A program made the position numbers and the translations under genes. Shown here one piece after another: positions 34,307 to 45,146 of a DNA stretch of 64,000 nucleotides (position 1 is the stretch's first letter; each line of letters opens with the position of its first letter). Source of the stretch: Ursus arctos (taxonomy: Eukaryota; Chordata; Mammalia; Carnivora; Ursidae); assembly GCF_023065955.2 (NCBI RefSeq), contig NW_026623008.1:20704001-20768000 (forward strand), given 5' to 3'. The notes under the pieces were generated by a model that ran no database searches, was not told where the DNA came from, and worked only from the letters and a program-made list of their open reading frames with translations.

Positions 34307-34497
34307 TTTTAAGATTTTATTTATTCATTTGACAGAGATAGAGACAGCCAGCGAGAGAGGGAACACAGGCAGGGGGAGTGGGAGAGGAAGAAGCAGGCTC
34401 TTAGTGGAGGAGCCTGATGTGGGGCTCGATCCCAGAACACCGGGATCACGCCCTGAGCCGAAGGCAGACGCTTAACCGCTGTGCCACCCAGGCGCCC
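34307..34497 (-). mobile_element. Carnivore SINE, full-type, young, nested in L1
   Basis: TSD CCCAAAAGGCTTTTTTT at 34290-34306 and again from 34498. Confidence 0.93.
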
Positions 34498-34994
34498 CCC
34501 AAAAGGCTTTTTTTTAAATTGGCAAACTGATTTTAAAATTCTTAGGGAAATACAAAGTACACTAGAGTAACCAAAGCAGCTAAGGAAAAGGACAGGGTTG
34601 GAGGACTAACACAGTCTGATTGAAGACATACTAGAAAGCTAAAGTAACCTAATCAGTATGGTGTTGACATAAGATAAACAGATAAACAGAACAGAAAAGA
34701 GAGTCCAGAAGTATACCCACCCATATATGTACAGCGCATTTTTGACAAAGGCACAAAGATAATTTCATGGTCTCTTCAACAAATGGTGCTGGCAGAAAAA
34801 TTACTTCAATTCGTGCCTTGCATCACATGCAAACAATTAACTCAAAATGAATCCTGGGTTTAAATATGAGCTAAAACTACAAAATTTCTAGAAGAATATG
34901 AGTTGGACAAGATTTCTTAAATATGATCTCAAAAGCATGATTCTTAAGAGGAAAACATTGATAAATTGCACTTCAGAAGAAATAAAACATTTTA

Positions 34995-35213
34995 GGGGCG
35001 CCTGGGTGGCTCAGGCAGTTAAATATCTGCCTTCGGCTCAGGTCATGGTCCCAGGGTCCTGGGATCGAGTCCCACATTGCGCTCCCTGCTCAGTGGGGAG
35101 CCTGATTCTCCCTCTCTCTCTGCCCCTCCCCCTCTTGTGCGTGCTCTCTCTCTCTCTCTCTCTCTCGCTCACTCTCTGTCTCTCAAATAAATAAAATCTT
35201 AAAAAAAATTTTT
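34995..35213 (+). mobile_element. Carnivore SINE, full-type, nested in L1
   Basis: Preceded by AAAACATTTTA. Has an extended CT microsatellite in the body. Confidence 0.92.
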
Positions 35214-35547
35214 TAACATTATCTTTAAAAAAAAATTTAACATTTTTATTCTTTGAAAGAGACTGAAGAATGTAAAAACAAGCCACAAACTGGGAGAAAG
35301 TATTTGTGAACCAAGTATCTGATAAAGAACTTGTATCTAGAATATATGAAGAACTCGCCAAACTTAATAAGAAAAAAACAACCCAATTTTTATGTAGTGG
35401 GGAGCAGAAGATTTCAAAGAAGATATGCAGATGGCAAATAAGCACATGGAAAGATACTCAACATCATTAGTCATTAGGGAAATGCAAATTAAAACCACAG
35501 TGAGATAACACTACAAGGTTCCTAGGCTGACTAAAATTGTACAATTT

Positions 35548-35746
35548 TATTTATTTTTTTAAAGATTTTATTTATTTGCGAGAGGGAGAGCATGCACGAG
35601 CAGGAGTGGAGGGGAGGGGCAGAGGGAGAGGGAGAAGCAGACTCCCCGCTGAGCAGGGAGTCCCATGTGGGGTTCGATCCTAGGACCCCGGGACCATGAC
35701 CCGAGCCGAAGGCAGACATTCAACCGACTGAGCCACCGAGGCGCCC
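35548..35746 (-). mobile_element. Carnivore SINE, full-type, nested in L1
   Basis: TSD CTAAAATTGTACAATTT (35531-35547) / CTAAAATTGTACAGTTT (35747-35763). Confidence 0.94.
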
Positions 35747-35887
35747 CTAAAATTGTACAGTTTAAAAGACAAGAGTTGCTAAGGATGCGGAGCAGCTGGA
35801 TTCTCATACACTGGTGGAAGGAATATAAAATAGTAGAGCTACTTTGGAAAATAATTTGTAAATTTCTTTAAAAAAATCAAACATAGG

Positions 35888-36084
35888 GGGCGCCTGGGTG
35901 GCACAGCGGTTAAGTGTCTGCCTTCGGCTCAGGGCGTGATCCCGGCGTTGTGGGATCGAGCCCCACATCAGGCTCCTCCGAAATGAGCCTGCTTCTTCCT
36001 CTCCCACTCTCCCTGCTTGTGTTCCCTCTCTCGCTGGCTGTCTCTATCTCTGTCGAATAAATAAATAAAATCTTTAAAAAAAAA
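35888..36084 (+). mobile_element. Carnivore SINE, full-type, young, nested in L1
   Basis: Perfect 17-bp TSD AAAAAATCAAACATAGG (35871-35887, 36085-36101). Confidence 0.95.
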
Positions 36085-36140
36085 AAAAAATCAAACATAG
36101 GATCCAGCCAACACAAATATCCATCAAAGGGCAAATGGAT

Positions 36141-36250
36141 GGGGGGCACCTGGTGACTCAGTTGGTGGAGCATGCCGACTCTTGATCTCAGGGTCATGAG
36201 TTCAAACCCCACGTTGGGTGTAGAGGCTACTTTAAAAATATATTTATTTA
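36141..36250 (+). mobile_element. Carnivore SINE, head-only
   Basis: Head GGGGGGCACCTGGTGACTCAG, ending TTGGGTGTAGAGGCTACTTT and an A/T tail. Confidence 0.85.
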
Positions 36251-36259
36251 CCAAAAACA

Positions 36260-36565
36260 AGGGAAGAGGGAAATTTGGACACAGAGATTCAAACACACAC
36301 GCAAGGAGAGTGCTGTGTGACCATGGAGGCAGAGATCGGAGGGTACGTGTAAACACCAAAGAATGCCAAAGACTGCTGGCAACCCCACCGGAAACCAGGA
36401 GAGAGGCATAGGACAGAGCTCCTTTAGAGGCTTCAGGAGGAACCAACCTCGCCCACACCTTGATTTTGGCCTTCTGGCCTCCAGAACTGAGAGAATAAAT
36501 TTTTGTGGTTTTAAGCCACCCAATTTGTGGTCATTCGTTATGGCAGCCCTGGAACACCAGTACAA
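36260..36565 (+). mobile_element. MaLR-like LTR fragment (MLT1-type)
   Basis: Contains the recalled 3' LTR words ACACCTTGATTTTGGCCTTC, TGGCCTCCAGAACTGAGAG, AATAAATTTTTGTGGTTTTA and AGCCACCCAATTTGTGGTCA. No retroviral genes are present, only a solitary old LTR piece. Family assignment is from memory. Confidence 0.45.
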
Positions 36566-37424
36566 GGTTGATGGGTACGTTCATTAGATTGTGTGATGGT
36601 TTCACAGGTATATACACATATAAAAACATCAAATCATGCAGTTTATTGTATGTCATTTGTACTTACTGGAGTGTGGGATTTTTTGTTTGGTTGGTTTTAA
36701 TGAGCATTTAAAAAGGAAGGTCTTATTCAGAGGGACCAAAAAAAAACTTTGCAATACATAAAGAATGTTGTAAATTGTATATAAAATGGGGCTGGGCGTT
36801 CTCTAGACAGGTAGCTAAAGAGTTACGAGCATGCGGTTCAAGTACTGAGAAGTGTAAGTCGAAGGTAACAAGTGAATGACTGATTCCAGAGATGACAAGT
36901 TATCGCTGGTGAGTAACATCTCAGAACCGTGGATGAGATGAGAAGCGTCATCAGTATTTCACAGAGAGAGCCGAAATCAAATCATAGAATTGCCGAGTAT
37001 CATTTCAAAAGAGACAACCTTAAATTCCAGTGGTTGCTAAATCACTGGTTTAAAAATCAAAAGAAAGACATCAGGGTCATGTGGGAAGGACTGTAAAAAT
37101 ACATATAGGAAAATCTCAGTCCTCGTGCCTGGTTTTCTCAGTCAGAATTTCTGTCATATGCCTTGAAGTTCTGTGCGCCTCCAGCAAATCTGTTTGGGAG
37201 CTGGCAGTCTCGTCCAAACCTGCATTTCACAGACGGCTACACTCAGGATCCAGCTGAGCTTTTCTGTGGTGACAGGCTCATTAACAGCCGAGCTAGAACT
37301 GGGGTTCTGGCCTCCTCTTTGCATGTACAATTCCATTTTACGTTCTAGTGTCTGTATGAACACTTTCAACATGAGAACTGTTTCGTAAACAATCAGAGAA
37401 ACAAATGAAATACCAAAACAGTTT
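36566..37424. other. Unique intron DNA
   Basis: No element recognised. Confidence 0.4.
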
Positions 37425-37438
37425 AAAAATCTCTTGCT

Positions 37439-37637
37439 GGGGTGCCTGGGTGGCTCAATCAGTTAAGCGTCTGCCTTTGGCTCAGGTCGTGATCCCGAGG
37501 TCCTGGGATCGAGCCCTGCGTCAGGCTCCTTGCTCCGCAGGGAGCCTGCTTCTCCCTCTGCCTACCGCTCCCCCTGCTTGTGCTCGCTCTCGCTCACTCT
37601 CTCTCTGTCAAATAAATAAAATCTTTAAAAAAAAAAC
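37439..37637 (+). mobile_element. Carnivore SINE, full-type
   Basis: TSD AAAAATCTCTTGCT / ACAAAAGCTCTTGCT. Ends 119 bases before the 56-base exon 8. Confidence 0.93.
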
Positions 37638-37756
37638 ACAAAAGCTCTTGCTTTCTTGCCAACGGAGGGGCTCATATAAACTGAGACCAAAACAAATCTT
37701 TATAAGCAGGACTGGGAGGCTTAACATGGACAATACCTTATTTATCTCCTTTTTAG

Positions 37757-37812
37757 ACGACTGAGTCAAAGACCGACACCGGAAGAACTAGAGCAGCGAA
37801 ATATACTACAAC
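37757..37812 (+). CDS. PHACTR4: PHACTR4 coding exon 8 of window (second C-terminal RPEL)
   Basis: A 56-base exon with acceptor CCTTTTTAG and donor CAAC|GTGAGT. It encodes RLSQRPTPEELEQRNILQ with an R split from the previous exon. RPTPEEL is a canonical RPEL core, followed by the expected NIL. Confidence 0.95.
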
Positions 37813-38972
37813 GTGAGTCCAGCTGTGGGAATGAAGCTGCATAGACTTTCTCAGACTTTACATTTCTGACTTTAATGTACATGCCAGGGAAGAGAAGCAT
37901 TTTCTACAAGGGCCAAGGAGAGGGTGTTCCAGCCCAGGAAGGACCACTCATATCTTTTCCCCTGAAGGAACAGAGTTCCCCCAAGCTGCTCTTACAAGAT
38001 ATCATTGTGGTATTGCTTAGTGTACTGGGAACCGCTAGAAAATTCTGTTCTGATGTTCTCACAGTATCCTGAGACTGCCTTGGCCACGTGGGAAGATTTC
38101 ACAGCATGTAGTCGATGCTGCTCAGCTTTCTCTGTCTTCAGGGAGGGTAGTGGCTGTGCATCTGGAGGGGACCTTCCTGTTCCTAGTGGACTTTGAGGGC
38201 TGGGGCCCAAAGCAAGGTCCAGATGCCTTTTTCATCTCTGAAGACTTTCATACATCTGAAGTCACGAAACAGGACCATGTATTTCATTTTCTTTCTGTGT
38301 TCATAATTAACTTCCTAAAATAGCGTTCTGACCTAATACACATTTGATTCCGTTTTCCAGACTCTAGAGTGAAATTCGCCCTTAAAAGCCTCTACCCTGA
38401 GAGGATGAGGCTTCATAGAGTTACTTGTGGGCATGCTCAGTCTGAGCAGTCCATCCCCTGTTCTCTCATCACTGTGTGGATACATGCAGTTTAGTCACTG
38501 TGTGAATTTTAACCTTGGGAACCTTTATGGACATATCCACACAAAAGTTAGCATGATCTGCATTCTCATTCTTGGTAGTTACTCTTGAGCAGGAATCTGC
38601 AGGGTTTTCTAAGGGGCACACAGTAGGTATGTTAGGCTTTGCAGGCCAAAAGCAAAGGGACGCTCTTATGTTGGTGCTTGCCAGGCCATTCAATATATAA
38701 TCATTTAAAAATGTAAAGATCATTCTTAGCTCACGGGTGGTAAAAACATAGCCAACTGGCTGGATTTGGTACCATAGTGTTGCTGACCCTTGCTTTTAAG
38801 TATTCGACTCTACCAGTCGACAAGAAAATTGTCTGGATTACGCATCCCCAAAGTTAGTGTTTTATTCCGACTTGGAGCCTATAAGATATATCTGCCCTGT
38901 AATTACTGAAAACTTTGATATGCAAATTCCTGTTCTGAAGTAATATTCTTTGTCTTGGACTGTTGACTGTAG
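37813..38972. other. PHACTR4: PHACTR4 intron between exons 8 and 9, SINE-free
   Basis: No SINE. The part 38590-38800 (CAGGGTTTTCTAAGGGGCAC, GTTAGGCTTTGCAGGCCAAA) looks like an old DNA-transposon relic of MER type, uncertain. Confidence 0.4.
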
Positions 38973-39034
38973 CTAAAAATGAAGCTGATCGGCAGGCAGA
39001 AAAACGAGAGATTAAACGTCGGCTCACTAGAAAG
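38973..39034 (+). CDS. PHACTR4: PHACTR4 coding exon 9 of window (inter-RPEL helix)
   Basis: The acceptor is TTGACTGTAG and the donor is AAAG|GTACGT. It encodes KNEADRQAEKREIKRRLTRK, the charged helix that links the last two RPEL motifs. The exon ends on a codon boundary. Confidence 0.95.
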
Positions 39035-39123
39035 GTACGTAGCCCAAGTGTTCGGTTTCAGTCTGCCTACTGATCACATATCTTGTATTTGAATAACCTG
39101 TTTGGTTAGAAAGAAATGAATTT

Positions 39124-39313
39124 GGGGCACCTGGGTGGCTCAGTCGGTTAAGCGTCTGCCTTCAGCTCAGGTCATGATCCCAGGGTCCTGGGATGGAGCC
39201 CCCCCCCATCTTGGGCTCCCTGCTAATGGGGAGTCTGCCTCTCCCTGCCCCTCTGCCCCTCCCCTTCACTTGTTCCCTCTCTCTCTCAAATGAATAAATA
39301 AAACTTAAAAAAA
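39124..39313 (+). mobile_element. Carnivore SINE, full-type
   Basis: TSD AAATGAATTT (39114-39123, 39314-39323). Begins 90 bases after exon 9. Confidence 0.93.
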
Positions 39314-39323
39314 AAATGAATTT

Positions 39324-40099
39324 GCTTGAATTGCCACAGATTGCTGTGAAAATAGAATCCATGATGCAGATACCGAAAACAACACAGCTTTATCAAGAGC
39401 GTTTTTTTCTTTCTTACTGTTTAAAGAACACCTAGCACAAGAAGGTTCCCCAGTAGTGTTTACATAAATTCTGAGCTTTTATTTGGTAAACCTGGGATTT
39501 TGATGTACACTCTAAAACCCGTTGAAGTGTAGAAACAGTCACGGGGAGTGTGTAGCACTCAGTTTTGCCTGGCAAACTGGTGTTTTTCTAACCAGAAGGA
39601 ACTGAACTGACCCTTAATGATACCTGAAAAGTATGAAAACACCAACTGGGATTTTGTTCTTGGTCCCAGATCAAATGGGGTAGAATCTTTTTTGTACCAG
39701 ACCTATGTTATGCCAGCTTTTAAGCTCAGGGATTAATCCCTTTTTCCTTTCCTTCCCACCATAATAGTTTATAATTGCCTCTGATTGATTCTGATTTGGC
39801 CTGAATTCTCTAGATGTTTCTTAAAACTTACAAGAATCCCCAGAAAAGCGAAGGATCTCGGGATTTTCTTCCTTATTTCTCCCACTTTTTCCCTTCCCCA
39901 GGAACGAAAGAATCATTCTTGATAGATCGAGGGTAGCTAGATGCCACAGCTGGGCTTGATGCCTTCAGATGGAGCAGGTTACCTGATTGTTCAACCTTAA
40001 ATCATAGTTCATTACCGAATCTGGACATTATTCATATTAAAAGGAGATTTACCCTTTACCTGCTAGATACTGCTTTCGTATTAAATATACTTAACTTTC
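39324..40099. other. Unique intron DNA
   Basis: No element or coding signal recognised. Confidence 0.4.
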
Positions 40100-40500
40100 G
40101 AGGCGCCTGGGTGGTTCAGTCAGTTAAGCGTCTGCTGTCAGCTCGGGTCATGATCTCAGGATCCTGGGATTGAGCCCCATGTCGGGGCTGTCTTCTCAGT
40201 GGGGAGCCTGCTTCTCCCTCTCCCCCCTGTTTGTGCTCTCTCGCTACCTGTCTCTCTCTCTCAAATAAAATCTTTAAAGATTTTATTTATTTATTTGACA
40301 GAGATAGAGACAGCCAACGAGAGAGGGAACACAAGCAGGGGGAGTGGGAGAGGAAGAAGCAGGCTCATAGCAGAGGAGCCTGATGTGGGGCTCGATCCCA
40401 TAACGCCAGGATCACGCCCTGAGCTGAAGGCAGATGCTTAACCGCTGTGCCACCCAGGCGCCCCTCAAATAAAATCTTTAAAAAAATAAAAATTAAAAAT
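40100..40500 (+). mobile_element. Carnivore SINE, full-type, host of a nested SINE
   Basis: Its tail TCAAATAAAATCTTTA is interrupted by an antisense SINE and resumes at 40465. Confidence 0.92.
40277..40464 (-). mobile_element. Carnivore SINE, full-type, young, nested
   Basis: Perfect 16-bp TSD TCAAATAAAATCTTTA (40261-40276, 40465-40480), copied from the tail of the host SINE. Confidence 0.95.
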
Positions 40501-40554
40501 ACATGTACTCACTTTCTAAAGTATGATATATGAGTTTATAGCCCAAATCCCTTG

Positions 40555-40712
40555 TTACCCAAAATGTGGTCCACGGACCAGCGGCACTGGGAGCTTGCAA
40601 CAGCTGCAGAATCTCAGGCCCCACCTCAGACCTGCTTAATCAGAATCTGCATTTTAACCAGGTCCCCAAACAATCTGTATGCACATGAAAGTTTGAGAAG
40701 CACCTGTCACAC
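40555..40712 (-). mobile_element. MER5A (hAT-Charlie MITE), antisense
   Basis: ATGTGGTCCACGGACCAGCG, GCAGAATCTCAGGCCCCACC, CAGAATCTGCATTTTAACCA and AAAGTTTGAGAAGCACC in MER5 order. Confidence 0.85.
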
Positions 40713-40729
40713 TGGTTATACTGGTTTAT

Positions 40730-40880
40730 AGCTGTGGTTCTCAGTCTTAGCTGTGCATTCAGGAGCTTTAAAAACAAAACAAAACCTCCCAATATCCAGA
40801 ATCTCTGGGAATGGACCCAGGAATCAGTAGTGTCGAAAGGCCCCCGGGTAATTCTAGAGTGCAGCTAAGGCTGAAGGTCC
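40730..40880 (+). mobile_element. MER5-like remnant
   Basis: GTGGTTCTCAGTCTTAGCTG, CCAGGAATCAGTAGTG and GGTAATTCTAGAGTGCAGCT; more diverged than the preceding copy. Confidence 0.6.
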
Positions 40881-40956
40881 GGGTTAGAGGCCGTTTGAAT
40901 GCGTGCTTGGTGCCTAGTTCCTGGCATAGTGAGCTGAGAGGCTCCGTTTCTTCCAG

Positions 40957-41094
40957 CTCAGTCAAAGGCCGACTGTGGCTGAACTACTCGCCAGGAAGAT
41001 TCTGAGGTTCAATGAGTACGTGGAGGTAACAGACGCTCAGGATTATGACCGGCGAGCCGACAAACCTTGGACCAAACTGACCCCTGCTGACAAG
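40957..41094 (+). CDS. PHACTR4: PHACTR4 coding exon 10 of window (last RPEL and start of PP1-binding tail)
   Basis: The acceptor is TTCTTCCAG and the donor is CAAG|GTGGGT. Forty-six codons begin [20 protein letters not shown] (RPTVAEL core) and continue [26 protein letters not shown]. In PHACTR proteins the stretch from FNEYVEV onwards begins the PP1 docking region, including an RVxF-like element and the conserved [13 protein letters not shown] block. Confidence 0.96.
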
Positions 41095-41709
41095 GTGGGT
41101 GCCTGTTTGTTGTCTTTCTGTCGCTTCTATGTGGAGAATGGAGGACACTAACTAGAAGGGAAAACCATAAAACGTTTACTTTTGGTATCATGTTTAATTT
41201 CTCATCAAGATACAAAATGCCTGTATGTATGAACCAAAACTTTATACTGATGACTCCACTACCACGACCATCCCAACCAAAAGAAAAGAAAATCCTTGCT
41301 ATCTCACAGACTCCACAAATCTGGAAGGAAATTAAAGCACATTTTAACAGTCGTTAGGTTTGGTCGGAGGGAGTTTGGGTGGTATATTTCAGTAATTACC
41401 TGTATTTCACTTTTATAACAGGAAAAGCATTTTTACATGCTGTGGAAACTATAAAAGCTACAGTATCTCTTTGAAGCTCTGTGAGTGTTTTGGTTTAAGG
41501 AGAGATACTCGGTTTATTAGGAGATGGATGGTGTCAGGGAAGGCGGAGGGTATCAGGCTCGGCGTGCGGACCTGGCTGCTTTCCTCGCTCGCGCTTGCCC
41601 ACCGCGGGGGCCACGTTGCCGTTAAGCACAATAGAGAACAGATGGCAAATGACACAGCTCTACTACGGCAGACGGAAGATGCTGAAACATTTTTGTTTCT
41701 ACTCCACAG

Positions 41710-41786
41710 GCTGCCATAAGAAAAGAATTAAATGAATTTAAAAGCTCAGAGATGGAGGTTCACGAAGAGAGCAAACATTTTACACG
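41710..41786 (+). CDS. PHACTR4: PHACTR4 coding exon 11 of window (PP1-binding C-terminal helix)
   Basis: The acceptor is ACTCCACAG and the donor is ACACG|GTAAGA. It encodes [25 protein letters not shown], with R split into the last exon. This is the conserved C-terminal PP1-contact helix of the PHACTR family. Confidence 0.96.
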
Positions 41787-41984
41787 GTAAGACCCAGAAG
41801 ACCCAAATACCATGAGCTTAGTAAGCTCCACCACAACACAAACACACCGGAGTTGTTCCAATGGGAAGGACTCTAATGACATCATTAAAAGAGGGACACA
41901 GCATGCTGAGTGCAAGGCTCCATTAAGAGAGCGGGATGAGGACCAAGAGACAGTAGGAAATGCCTGTACCGAGTGTAGTATTTT

Positions 41985-42240
41985 ATGTATATTATTTAAT
42001 CCTTGCGGTAAACCTGGAGGGTCTGTTAATAGCCCTATTTTGTTGATGAAGAAACAGGCCAGGGGCACCCGGCTGGCTCAGTTGGTGAAGCGTGAGACTC
42101 CTGGTCCCCTGGGGGGTTGTGAGTTCAAGCCCCCACATTGGGCATAGAGCTTCCTTAAAAAAGGAAAAGAAATGAAACAGGCCCAGAAGGGTTCATTAAG
42201 TTGCAGAACCAGGACTGGAGAAAAGAATGACTGACTGAAA
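41985..42240 (-). mobile_element. MIR remnant split by a SINE
   Basis: TATATTATTTAATCCTTGCG and GATGAAGAAACAGGCC before the SINE, and CAGGCCCAGAAGG, AACCAGGACTGG after it. Confidence 0.75.
42063..42173 (+). mobile_element. Carnivore SINE, head-only, nested in MIR
   Basis: TSD GAAACAGGCCAG / GAAACAGGCCCAG (42051, 42174). Confidence 0.92.
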
Positions 42241-42542
42241 GCCCCCGGGTGCTCTCTTCCCGCACCTCACTGTCCCAGGGTACGTATGAGGAAAATGTTG
42301 TTGAGCTAGACAAGACCAGACCTCAGCCTCTTTGATTTCAGTTATGTCTCACGCTGCTGATCTTACCAATGTAGTGTATAAATTTCATTTTAGTTAGCTG
42401 TCTTCATGAAGCAGACCAAGAAGTATGTTGAGTAGAAGTCCTGTTGTAATCAAGGACCCACCCAGGACCTAAAGAATCAGCGGGCTACAGATGGAATCTG
42501 TGAAAGTATGTAGGCGAGTCTCAGAACATTTATAAAAAGCCA

Positions 42543-42647
42543 GAGGTGCCTGGCTGGCTCCATTGGAAGAGCATACAACTCTTGATATCGGGGTTGTGAG
42601 TTCAAGCCCCACATTGGGTGCAGAAATTACTAAAACTTTAAAAAAGA
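42543..42647 (+). mobile_element. Carnivore SINE, head-only
   Basis: GAGGTGCCTGGCTGGCTCC head, GTTCAAGCCCCACATTGGGT box B region. Confidence 0.85.
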
Positions 42648-42766
42648 GACGCTAAATGAGAGAAGATTACAATAACGATAGTTACAGTTTACTATAAAAA
42701 GCAAATAAAGTTGGAAAATAGAATATTGTTGAGCATTTTTCCATCATAATAGAGGCAAATGGTGCT

Positions 42767-42973
42767 TTTATTTTTTTTTTTTAAGATTGATTTATTCATT
42801 TTAGAGAGCATGCGTGAGCAGGGGGAGGAGCAGAGGGGGAGAGAGAGAATCTCAAGCGGGCTCGGTACCAAGCATAGAACCTGACACGGGGCTCGATCCC
42901 ATGACCCTGAGACCATGACCTGAGCTGAAACCAAGAGCTGGATGCTCAACCAACTGAGCCACCCCGGTGCCCT
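42767..42973 (-). mobile_element. Carnivore SINE, full-type
   Basis: Antisense head GAGCCACCCCGGTGCCC, T11 tail. Confidence 0.9.
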
Positions 42974-43680
42974 AGTTCTTTTCCTTACAGAATTTTTTTG
43001 TACTGAACTATGATAAGTGTAGAGAAGGCACATTTTTTTAACACATTTTTGAACTATTCGGGGCACTGTAATATGAACTCAAATAACAAGCCATACTTGC
43101 GAGCAGGAGACTGTGGTCTAAGCTGGGAAAAGACCCGTGTACTACTCGATATGGTGCAGTCAGTATGATAAATGCCTCAGTCATTCCGAATCTTGAATCT
43201 GCCAGGTTTCGTATCCCAATGCCACTGTTTCCCAGCTCTGTCAGTGTTAGCCATTCTCGTTGTTATTATAATAGTAATAAAGTACTATAGTGAGCAACAT
43301 TCAAGGAAAAGAGTCAGAGAAGGTGATGCTTAGACTGGATCTTAAAGCCTGTGAAAGAATTTATTTGGACAAGAAGGAAGGAAGGAAGGAAAGAGCCAGC
43401 ATTACCAAGCAGCATTATCAGCAGAAGGACCAGCATTAACAAGGCTGTGGGAGGTGAGAAAGTGTGCATTGTCTCTGCGTGACAGAAAATGCAGCTGGAG
43501 CAGGGGTCCTGTGGGAGCAGTGTGGTGAAGGGGGTTATGGTCACACTCTGAAGAGCTTTGCCTGTTGTGCTAGGAGACTGGAACCACTGGAGTTGATTGA
43601 GTGTTTCAGATGGAGCCCTGGTGGAACTGTGGAAGGTGACATGGAAGGCTGAAGAAACTAGCAGCAAGGAAACCAGTTAG
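42974..43680. other. Intron DNA, partly old repeat-like
   Basis: A (GGAA)n patch at 43374-43391. The stretch 43310-43640 (GGTGATGCTTAGACTGGATC, GAGTGTTTCAGATGGAGC) resembles a widespread old mammalian repeat, family not identified. Confidence 0.35.
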
Positions 43681-43692
43681 AAAGTAACATAA

Positions 43693-43892
43693 GGGGCGCC
43701 TGGGTGGCGCAGCGGTTAAGCGTCTGCCTTCGGCTCAGGGCGTGATCCCAGTGCTCTGGGATCAAGCCCCACATCAGGCTCCTCTGCTATGAGCCTGCTT
43801 CTTCCTCTCCCACTCCCCCTACTTGTGTTCCCTCTCTCGCTGGCTGTCTCTTATCTCTGTCGAATAAATAAATAAAATCTTAAAAAAAAAAA
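43693..43892 (+). mobile_element. Carnivore SINE, full-type, young bear-like variant
   Basis: TSD AAAGTAACATAA (43681-43692, 43893-43904). Confidence 0.95.
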
Positions 43893-44010
43893 AAAGTAAC
43901 ATAAAAAAAAATTTTTTTAAGTAACTGAAAAAAAAAAAAAAGATTTCAAAACCGGGGAAGTGATCGTCAGAATGCAAGAGAGAAAGGTTTGAACAACATT
44001 TCAAGCGCAG

Positions 44011-44187
44011 GCGGCCCCTGGATGGCTCAGTCGGTTAAGTGTCTGATTTGGCTCAGGTTGTGATCCCGGGGTCCTGGGATCGAGCCCCGCGTCAGGGCTC
44101 CCTGCTCATCAGGAAGTCTGTTTCTCCCTCTTCCTCTGCATCTCTCCCCGCTCATACATGCTTTCTCTTGGATAAAAATAAAATCCT
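44011..44187 (+). mobile_element. Carnivore SINE, full-type, first of a pair
   Basis: Preceded by ACATTTCAAGCGCAG, which recurs as ACATTTCAAGCATAG after the second SINE. Confidence 0.9.
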
Positions 44188-44393
44188 TGGGGGCACCTGG
44201 GTGGCGCAGTTGTTAAGCGTCTGCCTTCGGCTCAGGGCGTGATCCCGGCATTCCAGGATCGAGTCCCACATCGGGCTCCTCCACTGGGAGCCTGTTTCTT
44301 CCTCTCCCACTCCCCTGCTGTGTTCCCTCTCTCGCTAGCTGTCTCTCTGTCACATAAATAAATAAAAAAATCTTTTAAAAAAAAAAAACAAAG
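44188..44393 (+). mobile_element. Carnivore SINE, full-type, second of the pair
   Basis: Starts in the tail of the first SINE (AAATCCTTGGGGGCACCTGG). Confidence 0.92.
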
Positions 44394-44539
44394 ACAAACC
44401 ACATTTCAAGCATAGACTCAAGCATGGGCTGTCTTTTGATCCCAGGGATGAATTAAAGGAAGTAGTCAAGTGACTTTTAAGATTTCGAACTTGTGATTTT
44501 CGAGGTTTGTGAAGTCAACGAGGAGTTGAGGTGAACCCT

Positions 44540-44690
44540 TTAGGACATTTATTCAGGAAGTATTTGTTGAGTACCTGCTACCTGGTAGATAGCAGTTCTA
44601 GGTGCTCGGAGTATAGCCTGGAACAGGATGAAGTCCCTGTCCTCAATGAGCTTTTATGCTGAAAGGGGACGGCAGACAATAACCAAACTG
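44540..44690 (-). mobile_element. L2 3' end remnant
   Basis: Antisense L2 words: AAGTATTTGTTGAGTACCTG, GCAGTTCTAGGTGCTCGGAG and CCCTGTCCTCAATGAGCTTT. Confidence 0.7.
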
Positions 44691-44928
44691 GAAAGTACAC
44701 TATGGAGGCTGCGCGTGACGAACCTGTGACACGTTGACATGGAGACAAGGAAAAGACACTTGGATGTTCAGGCTACGAGTTCAGGGAGAAAGCAAAGCCT
44801 CAGGATATAAAATTATGAGAAAAGATAGTGGTTTTTAAGGGGAAGATTGTTTGTATTTAAAGGATGGACAGAGGAAAATGAACCAGGAAAGCATTCTGAG
44901 GAAAAGCAATTCAAGAAGAAGGAAAACA

Positions 44929-45019
44929 GGGCGCCTGGCTGGCTCAGTCGGTAGAGCATCTGATCTCGAGGTCGTGAGTTCAAGCCCCACACTGGGTGTG
45001 GAGATTACTTTAAAAAAAA
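44929..45019 (+). mobile_element. Carnivore SINE, head-only, very tRNA-like
   Basis: GCGCCTGGCTGGCTCAGTCG, GTAGAGCATCTGATCTCGAG and GTCGTGAGTTCAAGCCCCAC can be laid out almost fully as tRNA-Lys. Lies 128 bases before the terminal PHACTR4 exon. Confidence 0.88.
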
Positions 45020-45146
45020 AGAAGAAGAGGAAAAGTCGGGTAGAATTAGAGTAGCAGAGAGGCAGTTTTGAAAAATGAGAGTGTAATGGCAGCAAAGGAA
45101 TCTACAGTATCTGGTAACTCCGCCCTTTTTGCTCATCTCGTTTTAG

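Larger units (their letters stand above)
34030..36140 (+). mobile_element. L1 remnant (ORF2 part) with four nested SINEs
   Basis: Sense L1 words: ATTGGCAAACTGATTTTAAA, CAACAAATGGTGCTGGCAGA, GAGATAACACTACAAGGTTC and, after the last SINE, CAACACAAATATCCATCAAA. Removing the SINEs joins the pieces. All frames are disrupted. Confidence 0.85.
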
